Source: Melitaea cinxia
Lineage: Eukaryota; Arthropoda; Insecta; Lepidoptera; Nymphalidae
NCBI RefSeq assembly: GCF_905220565.1
Contig: NC_059395.1
Location: 9,775,289-9,839,288 of the forward strand
Direction: 5' to 3'
DNA length: 64,000 nt
Below are positions 33,963-46,125 of this stretch, one piece after another. The translations under genes were made by a program, and so were the position numbers. Below the pieces are notes generated by a model. The model was not told the DNA's origin. It was given only the letters and a program-made list of their open reading frames with translations, and searched no databases. Within the stretch, counting starts at the first letter, position 1; each line of letters starts with the position of its first letter.

Positions 33963-34790
33963 CGCGGTAGACTACGGGATCTCGCGCTCGGGGAAGTCCG
34001 GTCTACCAGAGGTTAATTACATTTTTCATATTTTTTTATTTAAAATTAATTAGGTTTGGCAACAAAGATCTTCATGCGTTGTATCGCACGCGCAGTGTGG
34101 TCTTATTACACAGGTCGGGAAACTACAGTGGTGGGGGAACGCTGGCTTAATGGTTAACAGCCGCCAGAAGCTTGAGTGTTATGAAGATCGTTTAGTGCAT
34201 AAGACCGTGGTGCTGTGCAACGAAGATAGAATAGCATTCTGTCTCTTTTTCTATCACACGTCACGCATTTATGTTTTAAAATATAACCAATTACAATGAA
34301 GAACGTCACTCAATATAACCATTTACAATGAAGGTCATCACCGCACTACGTGACGGCATTAAGCGATAGTAGTGACATGGTAGTGACGTACAGAAGTTGA
34401 AGCGACCGAAAAGTTAAGTGAAATTGGACTTTGTGTTCTGACCTGTGCAATAAGACCGTGACGCGCAGTCTGTGATCTGTCAAACCTCAAAAGATATGTC
34501 ATGATGTCATAAATTTTCTGTAATCTACTGAAGATGTGATCACCTAAAATTAATTTCTCTGTTTCGAATTTAGGTTCGGTCGGGTGAGTTTATTTTAGAT
34601 AATTTTCCAAATGCTTTAAACGATAATTGTTTATACTTGATGCTTTCTTTCTTTTGTTTTTAGGCGTGAGCCCAGATTTTTTAAAATTTAACTTCATAAT
34701 GGCGTCTCAATAAATATAATAGTACCATACTAATGCAAAATGTATTCCTCTTTATCAGGAGATGTTTTTGTATTGGTTATTTCCTACATA

Positions 34791-35299
34791 ATATTGATTA
34801 TTTTTCGTTCCTCAGCTATTCTAAGATTATTTTACCGGTAACAAGGGAGTGCTTACCCTCATCTACACCCACATGCCTATGCTGTGGTAAGTTTCATGTT
34901 TTTTTCTGCGGAAAATATTTTAGACAGTTTTTTTTTTAAATAAATATCATAAATCTTATAATATTGATTATTTTTCGTTCCTCAGCTATTCTAAGATTAT
35001 TTTACCGGTAACAAGGGAGTGCTTACCCTCATCTACACCCACATGCCTATGCTGTGGTAAGTTTCATGTTTTTTTCTGCGGAAAATATTTTGGAAAGTTT
35101 TTTTTTTTAAATAAATATCATAAATCTTATAATATTGATTATTTTTCGTTCCTCAGCTATTCTAAGATTATTTTACCGGTAACAAGGGAGTGCTTACCCT
35201 CATCTACACCCACATGCCTATGCTGTGGTAAGTTTCATGTTTTTTTCTGCGGAATATATTTTAGAAAGTTTTTTTTTTTTAATAAATATCATAAATCTT
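34791..35299 (+). repeat. Three tandem 170/171-bp units, each with an exon-like core
   Basis: Units start at 34791, 34961 and 35132. Each holds a pyrimidine-rich acceptor TTCCTCAG, a 71-base core starting CTATTCTAAG and ending ATGCTGTG, and a donor GTAAGT. The cores are identical; differences are limited to the A/T-rich spacer. Confidence 0.85.
34815..34885 (+). other. Exon-like 71-base core, unit 1 (copies at about 34985-35055 and 35156-35226)
   Basis: One frame is open: it reads YSKIILPVTRECLPSSTP and then TCLCC, with four cysteines, entering in phase 2 and leaving in phase 1. The other two frames have stops. No protein family recognised. The coding role is inferred from the splice-site context only. 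Confidence 0.3.
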
Positions 35300-36424
35300 G
35301 AATTCCAATAGAACTAATACTGTGAAATCTTTTCACATAGTTTTATTTTAGGTTTGATTTTTTTAACTACACTAGAAGTATATTTTTTTTATATGATATA
35401 CTCGTATCTATTGATTCATGCCATCATATTGTAATACTGCTTAAGGGGGTATCAGTTGAGTACATTATGATCACAGTGATGTAATCATCGTGACGCTGGC
35501 AAACAAACGGACTCTCATCGACTATCACCGTTCACTGCAGGTGATATCCAGAGCATATCCGGTATTGTGAAATTTCCGTTCTAAACTATATTAATTTAAA
35601 GACTACAACCTCATAGTGCATTTACTCTAGTGTATTAATTTTGAATGTGTCAGGTATAATAAGAATTTCTTTTCTAAATTATATGATTAATTAAGACTAA
35701 AATCTCATTGCAAACTATTTGTTAAATACTAATTTTTAATACGATTTAATTATATTGTTTAATAATTTTTCTAAATTGAATTATTGTAAGACTGCCTTCT
35801 TACTGTATATTATTTTTATTTCATCTTTTGTTGTTATAATATATAATTAGTGAAACTGTTTCTTGTATTTTATTCTAAATGCATCATTCGATTGTTGTAG
35901 GAATATCTTTGCGCCCTAATTAAAATAAATTTTTAGATATTTATTCCGCTCCAGGGTTTACAAGAATTGAAATTGAAATTGTGATATTATGTAAGTCTCG
36001 TAGCTAGTCCGGTCAAACTTTAGTGATCCAACTGGAAGCGCTACAACGCCCAACCTTGAGTCATTATAAGTTATGATGAGACCGGAGACGTGATGTAATG
36101 ACCCAAAGATATACTTCGGAGATTATTACTGGTATACCTCGACGATTGAACTAGGTGTGCCAAGTTTGGTTTCGTTTTGTTAGTTCTGATTAGACTTTAC
36201 CACCGGACTTGACGTAATGACCTAAAGGTATACTTTGGAGACTGCTACTGGTACTCCTCGACGAGTAGAAATAGGAGTGGCAAGTTTGGGCTCTTTTTGT
36301 TAGCTCTGATGAGACCTTACCGTCAAAGTTGGTGTAATGACCTGAAGGTGTACTTCGGAGACTGCTACTGGTACTCCTCGACCGGTAGAAATAGGTGTGC
36401 CAAATTTAGTGTCGTTTTGTTATA

Positions 36425-37209
36425 CGAGGGTCATATGAAAAGTTCTTAGCCTTACATACTTAATGAAACCACACGATTTTGAGTTTATTTTTATTTTTCA
36501 ACATACTCTCCTTCGAGCTCAAAACACTTTTTCCATTGTCCCGGTAAGGCTTCGATACCCAAGGAGGGTAAGGATACGACTGTTCTTTTGTCTCGGTTGT
36601 ATTGTGGTGAACCCAGAATTCATCCATGGTTAGAAATCTTTCAACAAATTCTATTCGGTCAGCTTCATATAACTCTAAATAGTCGCGAGAAGTTGTAAGT
36701 TGGTTGCGTTTTTGTTCCACTGAAAGCAGTCGCGGTACCCACCGCGCAGACACCTTAGAGAATCCAACAGTGAATTTTCGATCAGATAAAATTAAATCAC
36801 AGATTTTTTCTTTGTTTTGATCAGTGGAAGCTGTCGAAGGCCGGGCACTACGGGGCTCATCTTGAATAGTCTCACGACCACGTTTAATCTCTGCCACCCA
36901 ATTTTGAACAGTCGCATACGAAGGAGCTGACTCACCCAAAGTAGCAAACATGTCTCCATGTACGTATAGCTTTTGAGTTAAACCTTTCAAATTCAGGTAT
37001 TTTATCACTGCACGATGTTCAATTTTATCCATTTTCAAAAATAGCTCTTATTTGACTTACGGTATCACGTGTAAACGAATGAGTTACTGTGAATAAACTA
37101 AACTGTGCATACTTGTTGCCAAATAATGTAACTACAAAATGAGGGTAGTTATAAAAAAAAACCAATGACTTTAACCATGTTAAGCTAAGAACTTTTCAAA
37201 TGACCCTCG
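36425..37209 (-). mobile_element. Mariner deletion derivative with 27-bp inverted repeats
   Basis: Inverted repeats CGAGGGTCATATGAAAAG... at 36425-36451 and its complement at 37183-37209, one mismatch over 27 bp, with TA at each side (36423-36424, 37210-37211). 785 bp against about 1.3 kb for full mariners. Confidence 0.85.
36460..37038 (-). pseudogene. Mariner transposase remnant (192 codons)
   Basis: The N-terminal helix-turn-helix region is present (KIEHRAVIKYLNLKGLTQK, APSYATVQNWVAE, PRSARPSTAS), then ARWVPRLL and the first catalytic motif TMDEFWVHH with TKEQS. A stretch before ARWVPRLL and all of the second and third catalytic Asp region are deleted; the end reads out of the native frame. 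Mariner transposases are about 345 residues with a D,D34D triad, so this one is inactive. Its inverted repeats could still be moved by a relative. Confidence 0.85.
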
Positions 37210-37629
37210 TATGATGAGACCTTACCGTAAAACTTTATGTAATGAGTTGAAGGTGTACTTCGGAGACTGCAACTGGTATTTCTCGACTAGTTGAACTAGT
37301 TGTGCCAAGTTTAGGTTTCTATTATTAGTTATGAGACCTTGCCTCCGGAATCGATGAAGTGATCTGAACTTTTTTCATACGATTGACAGTGAAGAATTTT
37401 AACATGGAAAGAGTGCGTGCTGCTATTAATAACTGGCCTCAACCTTTAAAGGACTATATACTAATACTATACAAAATAAACATATATATAGATAAATTTT
37501 GAAAAAATTTAATAGTGACAAAAAAAATGCATTTCTTATACGTTAGAATAAGAACCGGTCGGTGGACTCACGTCTCCGTTAGAGACATTAACATAGTCTA
37601 TCTAAGTTAAGCAATGATGTTGTTGAAAA

Positions 37630-38520
37630 GTATAGCTATATAAATATTGATAAATTATTCGAAAAAATGTCCATAGAAACATCAGAATCGGGTTGTTTTC
37701 CTTTCTTTTCAATGTTTTTTCCGCACTTCAACTTGTAATATGAATTAAAATTCATCATCGGCCTATTAATTGGTGATTGGCGTCCCTGACGAGTTCGTGT
37801 AAATTTTTCTACTAATGGAATAAATGAAGATGGACTTGCTGCCCTTGAAGGGGTGTGGAAGTTTAATTTGTTTAATAAGTAAGAACTGTCAATGACACCA
37901 TTCACCAACTTGTGCAGAAACACAAGATCGTCTCTCTCTCGAACTTCGATTCACCAGTAGTGGAAGTTTGAGATGCTTTAGTTTTTTCTCGTACTTAGCT
38001 ATCAAGATGACTTAGAAGGGTGAAATCTTTTTAAAACTTTAAAAATTTCGTCCACATAAAAAGATACTAAATCGGGAAAATGATTACCTCACGATGGTAT
38101 ACCATTTTTGCTATTGAAAGTTTTGTTTTCGTATCTTTACCGTAAACCAACGAAAAGTGTCTGGCGAACAAATTACAAATATCCGTTCCGTTGACAGTGA
38201 CTATATTACCCAGTTTCATTTTTGAAGGATAAAAACTCTTAGCCCTCTTATGTTTTAAAAATGACGACATTAGTTTTGGATTAGATTTTAAGGATGCTTC
38301 AAGTCCCTCCAAGTCTTATATGTAGCGGATGACAACAGCTTTTCGCATCTTTTTTTTTTTTTTAATAGGTCGAAAGTCAGTTTATCACGAGGATTATCAT
38401 ATTTATGTAACCTCAATTTGCATTTATACTTTTTTCTGATACAGTTAATAAGAACATGGAGTGAAACAGACCGGGCAGCGACGGGTGAGAGATTTAGACT
38501 AAGGCACATATTTTTTAATT
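37630..38520 (-). pseudogene. CR1/Jockey-like LINE ORF2 remnant with the RT core deleted
   Basis: Minus strand, N to C: 38288-38509 (NPRDKLTFDLLKKKKRCEKL), 38067-38312 (LKSNPKLMSSFLKHKRAKS, ICNLFARHFSLVYG), which are the linker before the RT domain, then 37636-37923 (VFLHKLVNG-like start, FHTPSRAASPSSFIPL, NFNSY), the usual C-terminal end of these LINEs. The reverse transcriptase domain between them is absent. Frame changes show it is dead. Confidence 0.65.
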
Positions 38521-38721
38521 AATATTCGAATCTGTTCGTAGCATTTATCAACCATTTTGTCGACAAAAGGGCAACTGCTTAAGATCTCTTTTCAGTTGAC
38601 CTCATTGAGGGCAATTTTTATATTTTCGTAGTCAGCCTTATGAAAACAAAATTATATGACAGTTAAATGGCAAAGCCGAAGATTTATAAAAATTCATTGA
38701 AAAAATTAATAGGGGATTTTT

Positions 38722-38988
38722 TTATATACATAACTAGGTCAGCAAACAAGCGTACGGCTCACCTGATGGTAGGTGATTACCGAAGCTTATGGACGCCTGC
38801 AACACCAGAAGCATCGCAAGCCTGTTCCAGACCCAATTCCCAATCCCCTCTAGGAACTCTGGTCACCTTACACACCAACAGGAACACATTACTGCTTGAA
38901 AGCTGTGGTATTCTGTAAGGTCGTGGTACTACCCCAGTTGGGCTGCTCCATATTTTGAGCAGGAAATTCCTGCTGTGCCCTAGCTTAG
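38722..38988 (-). mobile_element. LINE 3'-end repeat, family A
   Basis: 'agcaaacaagcgtacggctc', 'gcctgcaacaccagaagcat' and 'ggaaattcctgctgtgcc' in the usual order. Confidence 0.7.
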
Positions 38989-39659
38989 TCTTCAGAGATG
39001 AAGGGGGTAGGGAGAACTCAATGGATCAAGACAGAAAGAAACATCGCGAATTATATTATAAAGAAAAAAAAAGTAAATAGGAGTACTTACTTTTACATCA
39101 TGTAATTTGTGTAATGACGTTATATGCTGATAGTAAAGTTTTAAGTGAAAAGTTAATTTTATTTTTTTTAGCGCATTTAAAATTAAAATTAATTTTTTTA
39201 ATTACTTAATTTATTAGTTAATTCATTTTTATCCATATTAAACCTACTTATATTGATTTTAATATTTAGCAAGTGTCATCACTTAGCTCAATTTTTACAA
39301 TAGAAAAATCTAATCCAATGATCACGATTTTTGTAGTAAATTTACACGAAATGGTATAAATTTGTTTTTTAGAGACTCATTCATGCAATACAGCTGTCCT
39401 TCAGTACATAGTTGGAGGATCGTTGATCTCCGCGGTGGTCTGCACGGCCTCCTGCCGTCGCACGAGCTATTTTGCTTAGGGTACACTGAGTACCATTGCA
39501 AGTACCATTCACTTACAGTACATTAAGTTCACAAGCTTTATTGAATACTATTTAACTGCTATGATTTCTTACGGTTGAAGCTTTTATTTATGCGTCGCTA
39601 TTGGTTTAAATTTAGCAGATTAGTTCGTCACGTAGCTATTTATCGTCATCAAAATCCCT

Positions 39660-40205
39660 TTTTAACCGACTTCAAAAAAGGAACTATCAATTGAACTGTT
39701 TTTTTTTAAAATTAAGAACAAACAAGATTTTAGCGCAAGTTTGATCACAAATAACATTTCAAAATTAAATTATTTAAAGCTATACATACAAATGTCTATA
39801 TATATTCCTTATTAAGACGTTTTTTAGAGTTCCGTAGGTACATCAAAAGGAAAAAACGGGACCATAATACGATCACTTTGTTGTCCGTCTGTCTGTCATG
39901 ATCCTTTTCTCAGGAGCAAGTGGAGATATCAAGCTGAAATTCATATCAAATACTCAAATCTACTGTTTCTTGGGGCTGTGAAAAATCAAACTTCTAAGCT
40001 AACGCAATCAAAATATACAGCCGTTTATGTTGCAAATGCAAATTTGGTACGAAGCAATGTCTTATAAGCACAGATAATGGAAAAATTGCGAAAAGCATAG
40101 CAATATTTTGTTACAACAAATATTCAAATTATTTTACTAATTTTGTTTGTACGGAACTCTCGGTTAGCGAGTCCGACTCGCATTTAGCCGGTTTTTTTTT
40201 TAATG
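39660..40205. mobile_element. MITE family F end (39660-39720) followed by MITE family I (39815-40205)
   Basis: 'tttaaccgacttcaaaaaag' opens the first. The second starts 'agagttccgtaggtacatc' and ends 'tccgactcgcatttagccgg' plus a T run; it is the fullest family I copy. Confidence 0.65.
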
Positions 40206-41930
40206 TAGTAATTGAAATCATTTTACCAGAAAAATTTCTGAGGTAACATAATTTAAAAAAAATACAGTCGAATTGACGGTCTTGTTTTTTAAGGGAGTTT
40301 AACAAAATAGTAATAATATGTAGATTACACAATCCTTTGCTGAGCTATGTACGATGTTTTTGAGTTTTATAAGAGGTTAAGTACATACACATTAACATTT
40401 TCGTTCTTACATTTTACAGTCACTTCGATAATTTATTTATTGATGATGTGCTTTAAATAACTGTATATAGATGCCCATTTTAAAGGTGATGAGAATAAGT
40501 AAAAATTAAATGAACTTTCGGAATATTTAATGAGAATTAAAGGTTTTTAATGGCGCATACTTAATATTACATAGATTTTTACTAAATATATGCCGCATCT
40601 AAGTAACTTTTTTTGTTAATGTTTCACGTTTTACTCGCGTTTTATGTAAATTCGTTGTGACTTGATCTTATAGTTTTAAATGCTTTCCGTGATATGTGAA
40701 TTTATCCCAACAAAAACACATGTTTTGTCGGAAAACTAATTTTGTTTTATTTAAAATTAAAGCTGGTTCCTGCACTACTCAGCTATTTTTAAGTGATTAA
40801 ATACTTTCGTTTCATAAAAACAAGATGTTTGACAATAGATTTTTGTTGGACCTATAAATCAATGAATCAAAGTGCGTTACAACAAAGAAGTTTCTCAAAC
40901 AATGCTAATGTTTCACAGCCTAAGTACCGAAGAAAATGATTACAATGGTTTATTTGATAGATACTTTTATGACATATTGTAAATTAGATCCATACAGTGT
41001 TAAATCACAACATGACAGATTTTTAAGTAGTCAGAATTATCTTTCAAAAGACTGCTTAAGGTAACCACTAATTTTTTATTGTAGATTTTTTATTAATGAC
41101 ATAACATTCGTAAGTAATAAACATCGTCGTATTATTAAACCAAAAAAATTACGTAACAATAAACAATGACAAAAAGTGAGAATTTAAAAATAGGCACAAA
41201 TGTTCACCACTCGAAGCGTATAAAATACGTAGGAATAACCATAATAATAATACGATCTTAAGGCTTCAAGTGCTTAAACATACATACTTACAGTTATCTA
41301 ATTAAGTTGTACCAAAAGATTTAATTTAGCATTATGTATATCCTACTCGTAATACCACATAATAATTATGGTTCTTAATTGCCGTGAAATGACGATCGAA
41401 GAGATAAACTTTTTTACACCGAGTGTCACAAGAACGATAAATGTACCTATATTTTTTTCGTGTGATGTCACATTATCATATAGTACACCTGCTCTCTGTT
41501 TAGCATATTTTTGGAATTTTAAAACATTTTATAAACATCTTATAAAAGATATTAGGTACATGTCAAGCTTAAATCAGTAATCGTAAAAAATATCGTTCAT
41601 AATTGCAAACCAGTTGAGGCGGTCACGGTAGGGAGGGGCCTTCTGAGCCACGCCTAACCCGCCGCCCACCTAAAGAAGTATATAAATTGCATATATTAAT
41701 GTACTCACTACCCTTTGTACCAATACTCATGTTCTAGTATATACGCTTAGGTATATACGTAGAAAAGTACAACTTGATTGTTCATATTCATTTTTTCATA
41801 CATTTATCTAGGTAAATTAGATGGTATGCCATTGTATCTAATTACATAATTTCATTTTTTATATGTACCTAATAGTTATATGAGTTAATTAATACTCTCC
41901 GTTTTTTTTTCTAATCAATTCAAATTGAAG
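40206..41930. other. No gene recognised
   Basis: AT-rich. A GC-rich patch 41612-41675 precedes a TATATAAA at 41680, but no reading frame follows. Confidence 0.45.
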
Positions 41931-41934
41931 ACAA

Positions 41935-43003
41935 GTGTCGACCCGGGTAGCGTACCTTGTACTTAAGCTCACTGATAGGTACCTACTCCCTGAAAGTGAT
42001 ACCGTATATGCGCCGACCTCGACACACCTTGACGATGAAGCCGAAGCCTTGTATGAAGATATTTCAAGGGCCATACTACGTCGACCTTCTACGTTGTTAT
42101 GGGAGACTGCAACGCTAAAGTAGGAGTACAAAGCCGCAACAAGATTGGGGCACAGGAATCGCAGGGGGCAGATGCTTGTCAACTTCCTTTAATCGGAGGG
42201 GCTCTTCTTGATGAACTCATTTTTTGAGAAGAAGCCCCAAAGGAGGTGGACATGGCAAAGCCCCGATACTGTGACGAGGAACGAGATAGATTTCATCATA
42301 GCGGATAAAAGGCATATATTCAGAGATGTCTCAGTGGTTAATAGGTTTAACACCGGCAGCGACCACCGGCTAGTACGGGGCACTCTGAATATATGTCTCC
42401 AAAAGGAGCGGGCCCGCATGATGAAATCTACTCTCCGACCTATGCTGCCCCAAATACTATGCGCCTCCGAGCAGTTCCAATTGAAACTCCAAAACCGATT
42501 CGATTCGCTGGAAACTAGTAGCGACGTGGACGAGATAACTGACAACGTGGTGAAGACGGTGTATACTCTGGGTCACAGGCACTTTCCACCAACAAAGCCA
42601 ACAAAGCAGAACTTTCTCCCGAAGCCTTGGATCTGATGCGGCAGAGGCGCGAGTTGCCGGCTGCTTCGCCAGAACAGAGAGCTCTTTCCAAGACGATACG
42701 GAAACTTGTACGCCGAGACCTCCGCTGCTCAAATACGAGAGAAATTACTACTCTGATTGAGCAGAATAGGGGGTCCAAAGTTTTCCAAAGACCATTGGGG
42801 AGAAACCTTCTTGCGAAGCTCAAAACAGTGGATGGCAGGACCGTCTGCTCTCGCCCTCAGATCCGATCAGAGGTTGAGAATTTTTATGGACAGCTGTACT
42901 CGTCGAGCGCACGCAAGCCTGTGACTTGGGACACCGAAGATCCACAGGCACCACTGTTGCGCCATTATTCGGACTGAAATAGGCTGAGCTGACTGACTGA
43001 CTG
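41935..43003 (+). pseudogene. RTE-type LINE fragment: endonuclease end plus RT leader, (TGAC)n tail
   Basis: Frames 41935-42123 (VYAPTSTHLDDEAEALYED), 42208-42636 (RRWTWQSPD, NEIDFIIADK, GSDHRLVRGTL) and 42627-42977 (LIEQNRGSKVFQRPLGRN). These are the later motifs of the APE-type endonuclease, including the SDH triad, then the linker to the RT. It jumps from 'cgccattattcgg' straight to the 3' end 'aataggctgagctgactgac', so the RT domain is deleted. Several frame shifts are present. Confidence 0.8.
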
Positions 43004-43489
43004 TTTTTTTTCTAAATACTTGGAGACGAATAGATAAAAAGTTTTTTGGTGCAACAATCAGAGCTCAGAATGATAAAAAAGCAAACACAAAATATACACT
43101 AGTTAAGTACGAAACGACGGCCTCTTAAAGTAAACGCAATAGCAACTGATCAGTATAGATAACGATATTATATGTATTCGAACGCTTAATGCGTTTAATC
43201 CTTAAAACATCTACTTCCTTGTAAAATCATTTACATATTTGTTTTACAAGTTAGTAAGAGTAGATAACTAGTAAATATTATGAGAAAAAGACGAAAATCG
43301 TAATATTTGATTTAAGTAAAATTTGATTTATACATTATATAACTTTGCCACCGTCTCGTAGGTAGGGGCAGGATTCCGTTGTTGCAGAAATTTTGGGACT
43401 TCACACTACCTAAAGAACACACCTAAACTAACTTAACACTACCTAAAGAATTCTGAAGAGACCGAAACCGATGAAAATCTGAGGGTAAT

Positions 43490-44010
43490 TGCAAGATCGT
43501 GGCTATATGATGGATGCATTAAGACTTACCAGTCACACTTGCTCAATTTTTGTTGATTTTTGTTAAGACGTATGTGGTTGGGTGATGTCATAATAGAAGA
43601 TCACATTTATTCTGTTGATCTTTTCTGGCTGCTTATTCTTAATTTCTTGCATATGTCTCATCAGATGTTGACAGTAGATATCCGAATCGATGATTTTGCA
43701 CTGCGGTAAAAGCTTATAATGAATAATGCTCTTTCAATCCCACCATACACTCAATATCACCTTGTTGAATGTCAACCGTTTCGCTATAGTCTGTGCTGCT
43801 TGACCGACTTTTGACTACAACCTCTTTCGTATATTCTTATCGTAGGTAATCCACTTTTCGTCACCAGCGATCAATCTCTTCAAAAATGGTTCGATATCAT
43901 TGAATCCCAAATGAGTACCTGCACGGTCCTTTAGGTTTCTTTCAGTGACTTCATGTGGTATCCATATATTAATTAACGTTCGTTTTACTTCAAAAGCTAT
44001 CGTGCTTTTG
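43490..44010 (-). pseudogene. Mariner transposase pseudogene (second family)
   Basis: The minus strand reads LIAGDEKWITY (first Asp motif), then with frame breaks VGQAAQTIAK, LSVWWD, CQHLMRHMQEI and FYYDITQPHTS, the usual HHDNARPH block in altered form. This is the catalytic half of a mariner transposase with several stops and one motif change. No intact inverted repeats found near it. Confidence 0.7.
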
Positions 44011-44356
44011 AAAACAAATGTTTCGAAAAGTGTGATTAGGCAAGGCGAACGGAAGTTGAGATGGAGCTAAAGAAGTTTTATTTCAGTCGTGTGGTCCAAA
44101 GCAACTCGTTTTGTTTTTGGAACGAAGTTCCTTACGGCAGGCTTGACGTTTGGCTGGGCGACTGAACTGAAAAAAATGTGATACAAAAACCGTAAGAAAA
44201 ATATATAACGGAAGTGACGTAATATCACATACACGACTGTATAATATGCGTTTATAAAACTAAAATATTACTCGTAAACTTTTTAAAATTATTTATGTAA
44301 TTTTATACTGTCGACAAAAATAAATAAAGACGTTTTTTTTTATTTCACTTAATAGT

Positions 44357-44360
44357 TTGA

Positions 44361-44393
<33 letters not shown>

Positions 44394-44396
44394 TTG
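44357..44396 (+). repeat. (ATT)n microsatellite
   Basis: About twelve ATT units. Confidence 0.9.
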
Positions 44397-44587
44397 TTTG
44401 ATTTATTTATTTTACGGTATTTGTTATTTTCAAAATACTAAATTTCCTAAATACTTTTATGTACTGAATTAAAAACCAATCAACAAAATTAAAAAAAAAT
44501 CAAGAACTAGAAAATATATACAAAATTCAACATTTTTTTTCAAATTGTGTTGCTTCTATACTATCCGAAGGAAATTCGTTCCTACCT

Positions 44588-44688
44588 GTAGTGCTATTCT
44601 GTAAGAAGCGCACTACAGGTGCTAAGCGCTGTCACTCAGGTGAAGCTCGATATCGAAATGGATATTTACAGAATAGCCCTGCTGTTGT
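44588..44688. mobile_element. Short deletion derivative of the 'GTAGTGCTATTCTGTAA' MITE
   Basis: Ends GTAGTGCTATTCTGTAAGAA and TTACAGAATAGCCCTGCTG; shares both ends and the last ~60 bp with 44899-45348 but lacks its middle. Confidence 0.65.
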
Positions 44689-44898
44689 CCCATGACACCA
44701 CATTTTTTTGTTTTTTGTTTTTGGGGGGTAGAAACTGTTTTATGTTTAATTATCAGATCTTCAATAAAATATGTGTGCAGTGGGCCGAAAGAAGTGTTGC
44801 TGTTCGACATCCAACAAATGAATTTTACGATCCCAGGGGCTAAACAGTATAGGACACAACTAGCACTAAGGACTCGTACTCGCAACTACTAAACACCT

Positions 44899-45348
44899 GT
44901 AGTGCTATTCTGTAAGAACATTTTCGTGTCTCGACAGTGGAATCCGCGGTGAGATATCGAATTCGTATTCATTAAAACTCGACAGTCTCGTAGCGCCACA
45001 CATGTGAGTGCGGCGACGAGTCGAACCCTGTTGCGTGAGAACGTTGGCATTAATAATATGAATTCGGTATTCTGTAAGGGGATTTACCGCTTCACTCATC
45101 ACAATTCGACACTTGATTCGACACGACTTCATGTACATATTCTAAAATAAAGCTATAAGAAAAGAATATCGATAAAACAAACAGAGCTCTAGATTGCCGC
45201 TCTTCGATTCGACACTCACTTCACTTGTGCGTACCGAATGTTTACAGAATTCCAAACCAAGGTCAAGTGGGTTCGCTTTCGAAGTGAGCGCTGTCACTCA
45301 GGTGAAACTCGATATCGAAATGGATATTTACAGAATAGCCCTGCTGCA
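44899..45348. mobile_element. 450-bp MITE with inverted ends
   Basis: Starts GTAGTGCTATTCTGTAAG and ends TTACAGAATAGCCCTGCTG. Internal degenerate repeats of 'attctgtaag' (45070) and 'tttacagaatt' (45240) suggest duplicated ends. Confidence 0.65.
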
Positions 45349-45825
45349 CTCGCACTAATCAAAGTGTAAACTAACCTTAACGCTACAATAGGTCATCCTC
45401 TTTCGTGCATGTAGTCGGCGTTATATAATAAGATCTATTCAACGATTGTAATCTTATATCAGATCTTTATTTATTTATAATAAAACATCTAATAACATCA
45501 CATAGCTGAAACGATACTTACATAACAGGTGTATGTCTCCCTTCGCTCCCACGCCCACAATTTAATATTGAATAATGTGTATACGAAAATAGGATACCGA
45601 CATCTCATCTAATGGATCGCCCTTTGTGGATTATAAATTGCCAAGGTGCAATATTTATGATTGCAATTACTTTTCATCGCGGCCTGCGTAAATAGGGTTC
45701 TATTTACCGTTTATCGCGGTGTCCTGTGAAATGTACAATTATAGATGGGATCAAAATTTCAGATTGAGGAAAATTGACGTAAAACTATTTGTCAAATCAA
45801 TAAATATTACCTAATTATAACAATA

Positions 45826-46125
45826 TTAGGTGTACCAGTGCGAATAATTCGCACTATATATCATCTTACAAAATTTCAAAAAAATATTTACACGTGAGTT
45901 GATTTGAAATTGAACAAAAATTTACTGACCGTCAATCATGTTGACGTTGTTTCAAAATAAAAGCATAATTATACGAAAACAACTTATATATATTTTTTAG
46001 TTTTTGTTGCCGGTAGAGCAAACAATTATATATAAAATGATATATAATTTATGTGAAATAATTGTGAGGCTTTTTCTAAAAAGGGAGGCAAATATCTTAA
46101 CCTTAGCGTACTAATATATATAATG
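45826..46125 (-). mobile_element. Helitron-like element, family H
   Basis: Begins with the hairpin 'gtgcgaataattcgcac' at 45838-45854, then 'gaccgtcaatcatgttgacg'; reverse of 14027-14324. Confidence 0.6.

Larger units (their letters stand above)
36000..37370 (+). repeat. ~113-120 bp minisatellite, about 4.5 units, interrupted by mariner
   Basis: Units begin at 'gatgagac' or 'gattagac' at 36075, 36188, 36308, 37213 and 37330 and share 'gtaatgacctgaaggt', 'acttcggagactgctactgg' and 'gtgccaagttt'. A lone relative ('aggtgtgccaaatttggatt') is at 31625. Confidence 0.8.

Noticed and set aside
34791..35299. CRISPR-like array
   Set aside because: Units are contiguous 170-bp duplications without spacers, in an animal genome.
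41368..41580. 70-codon frame
   Set aside because: AT-rich chance frame, no similarity.
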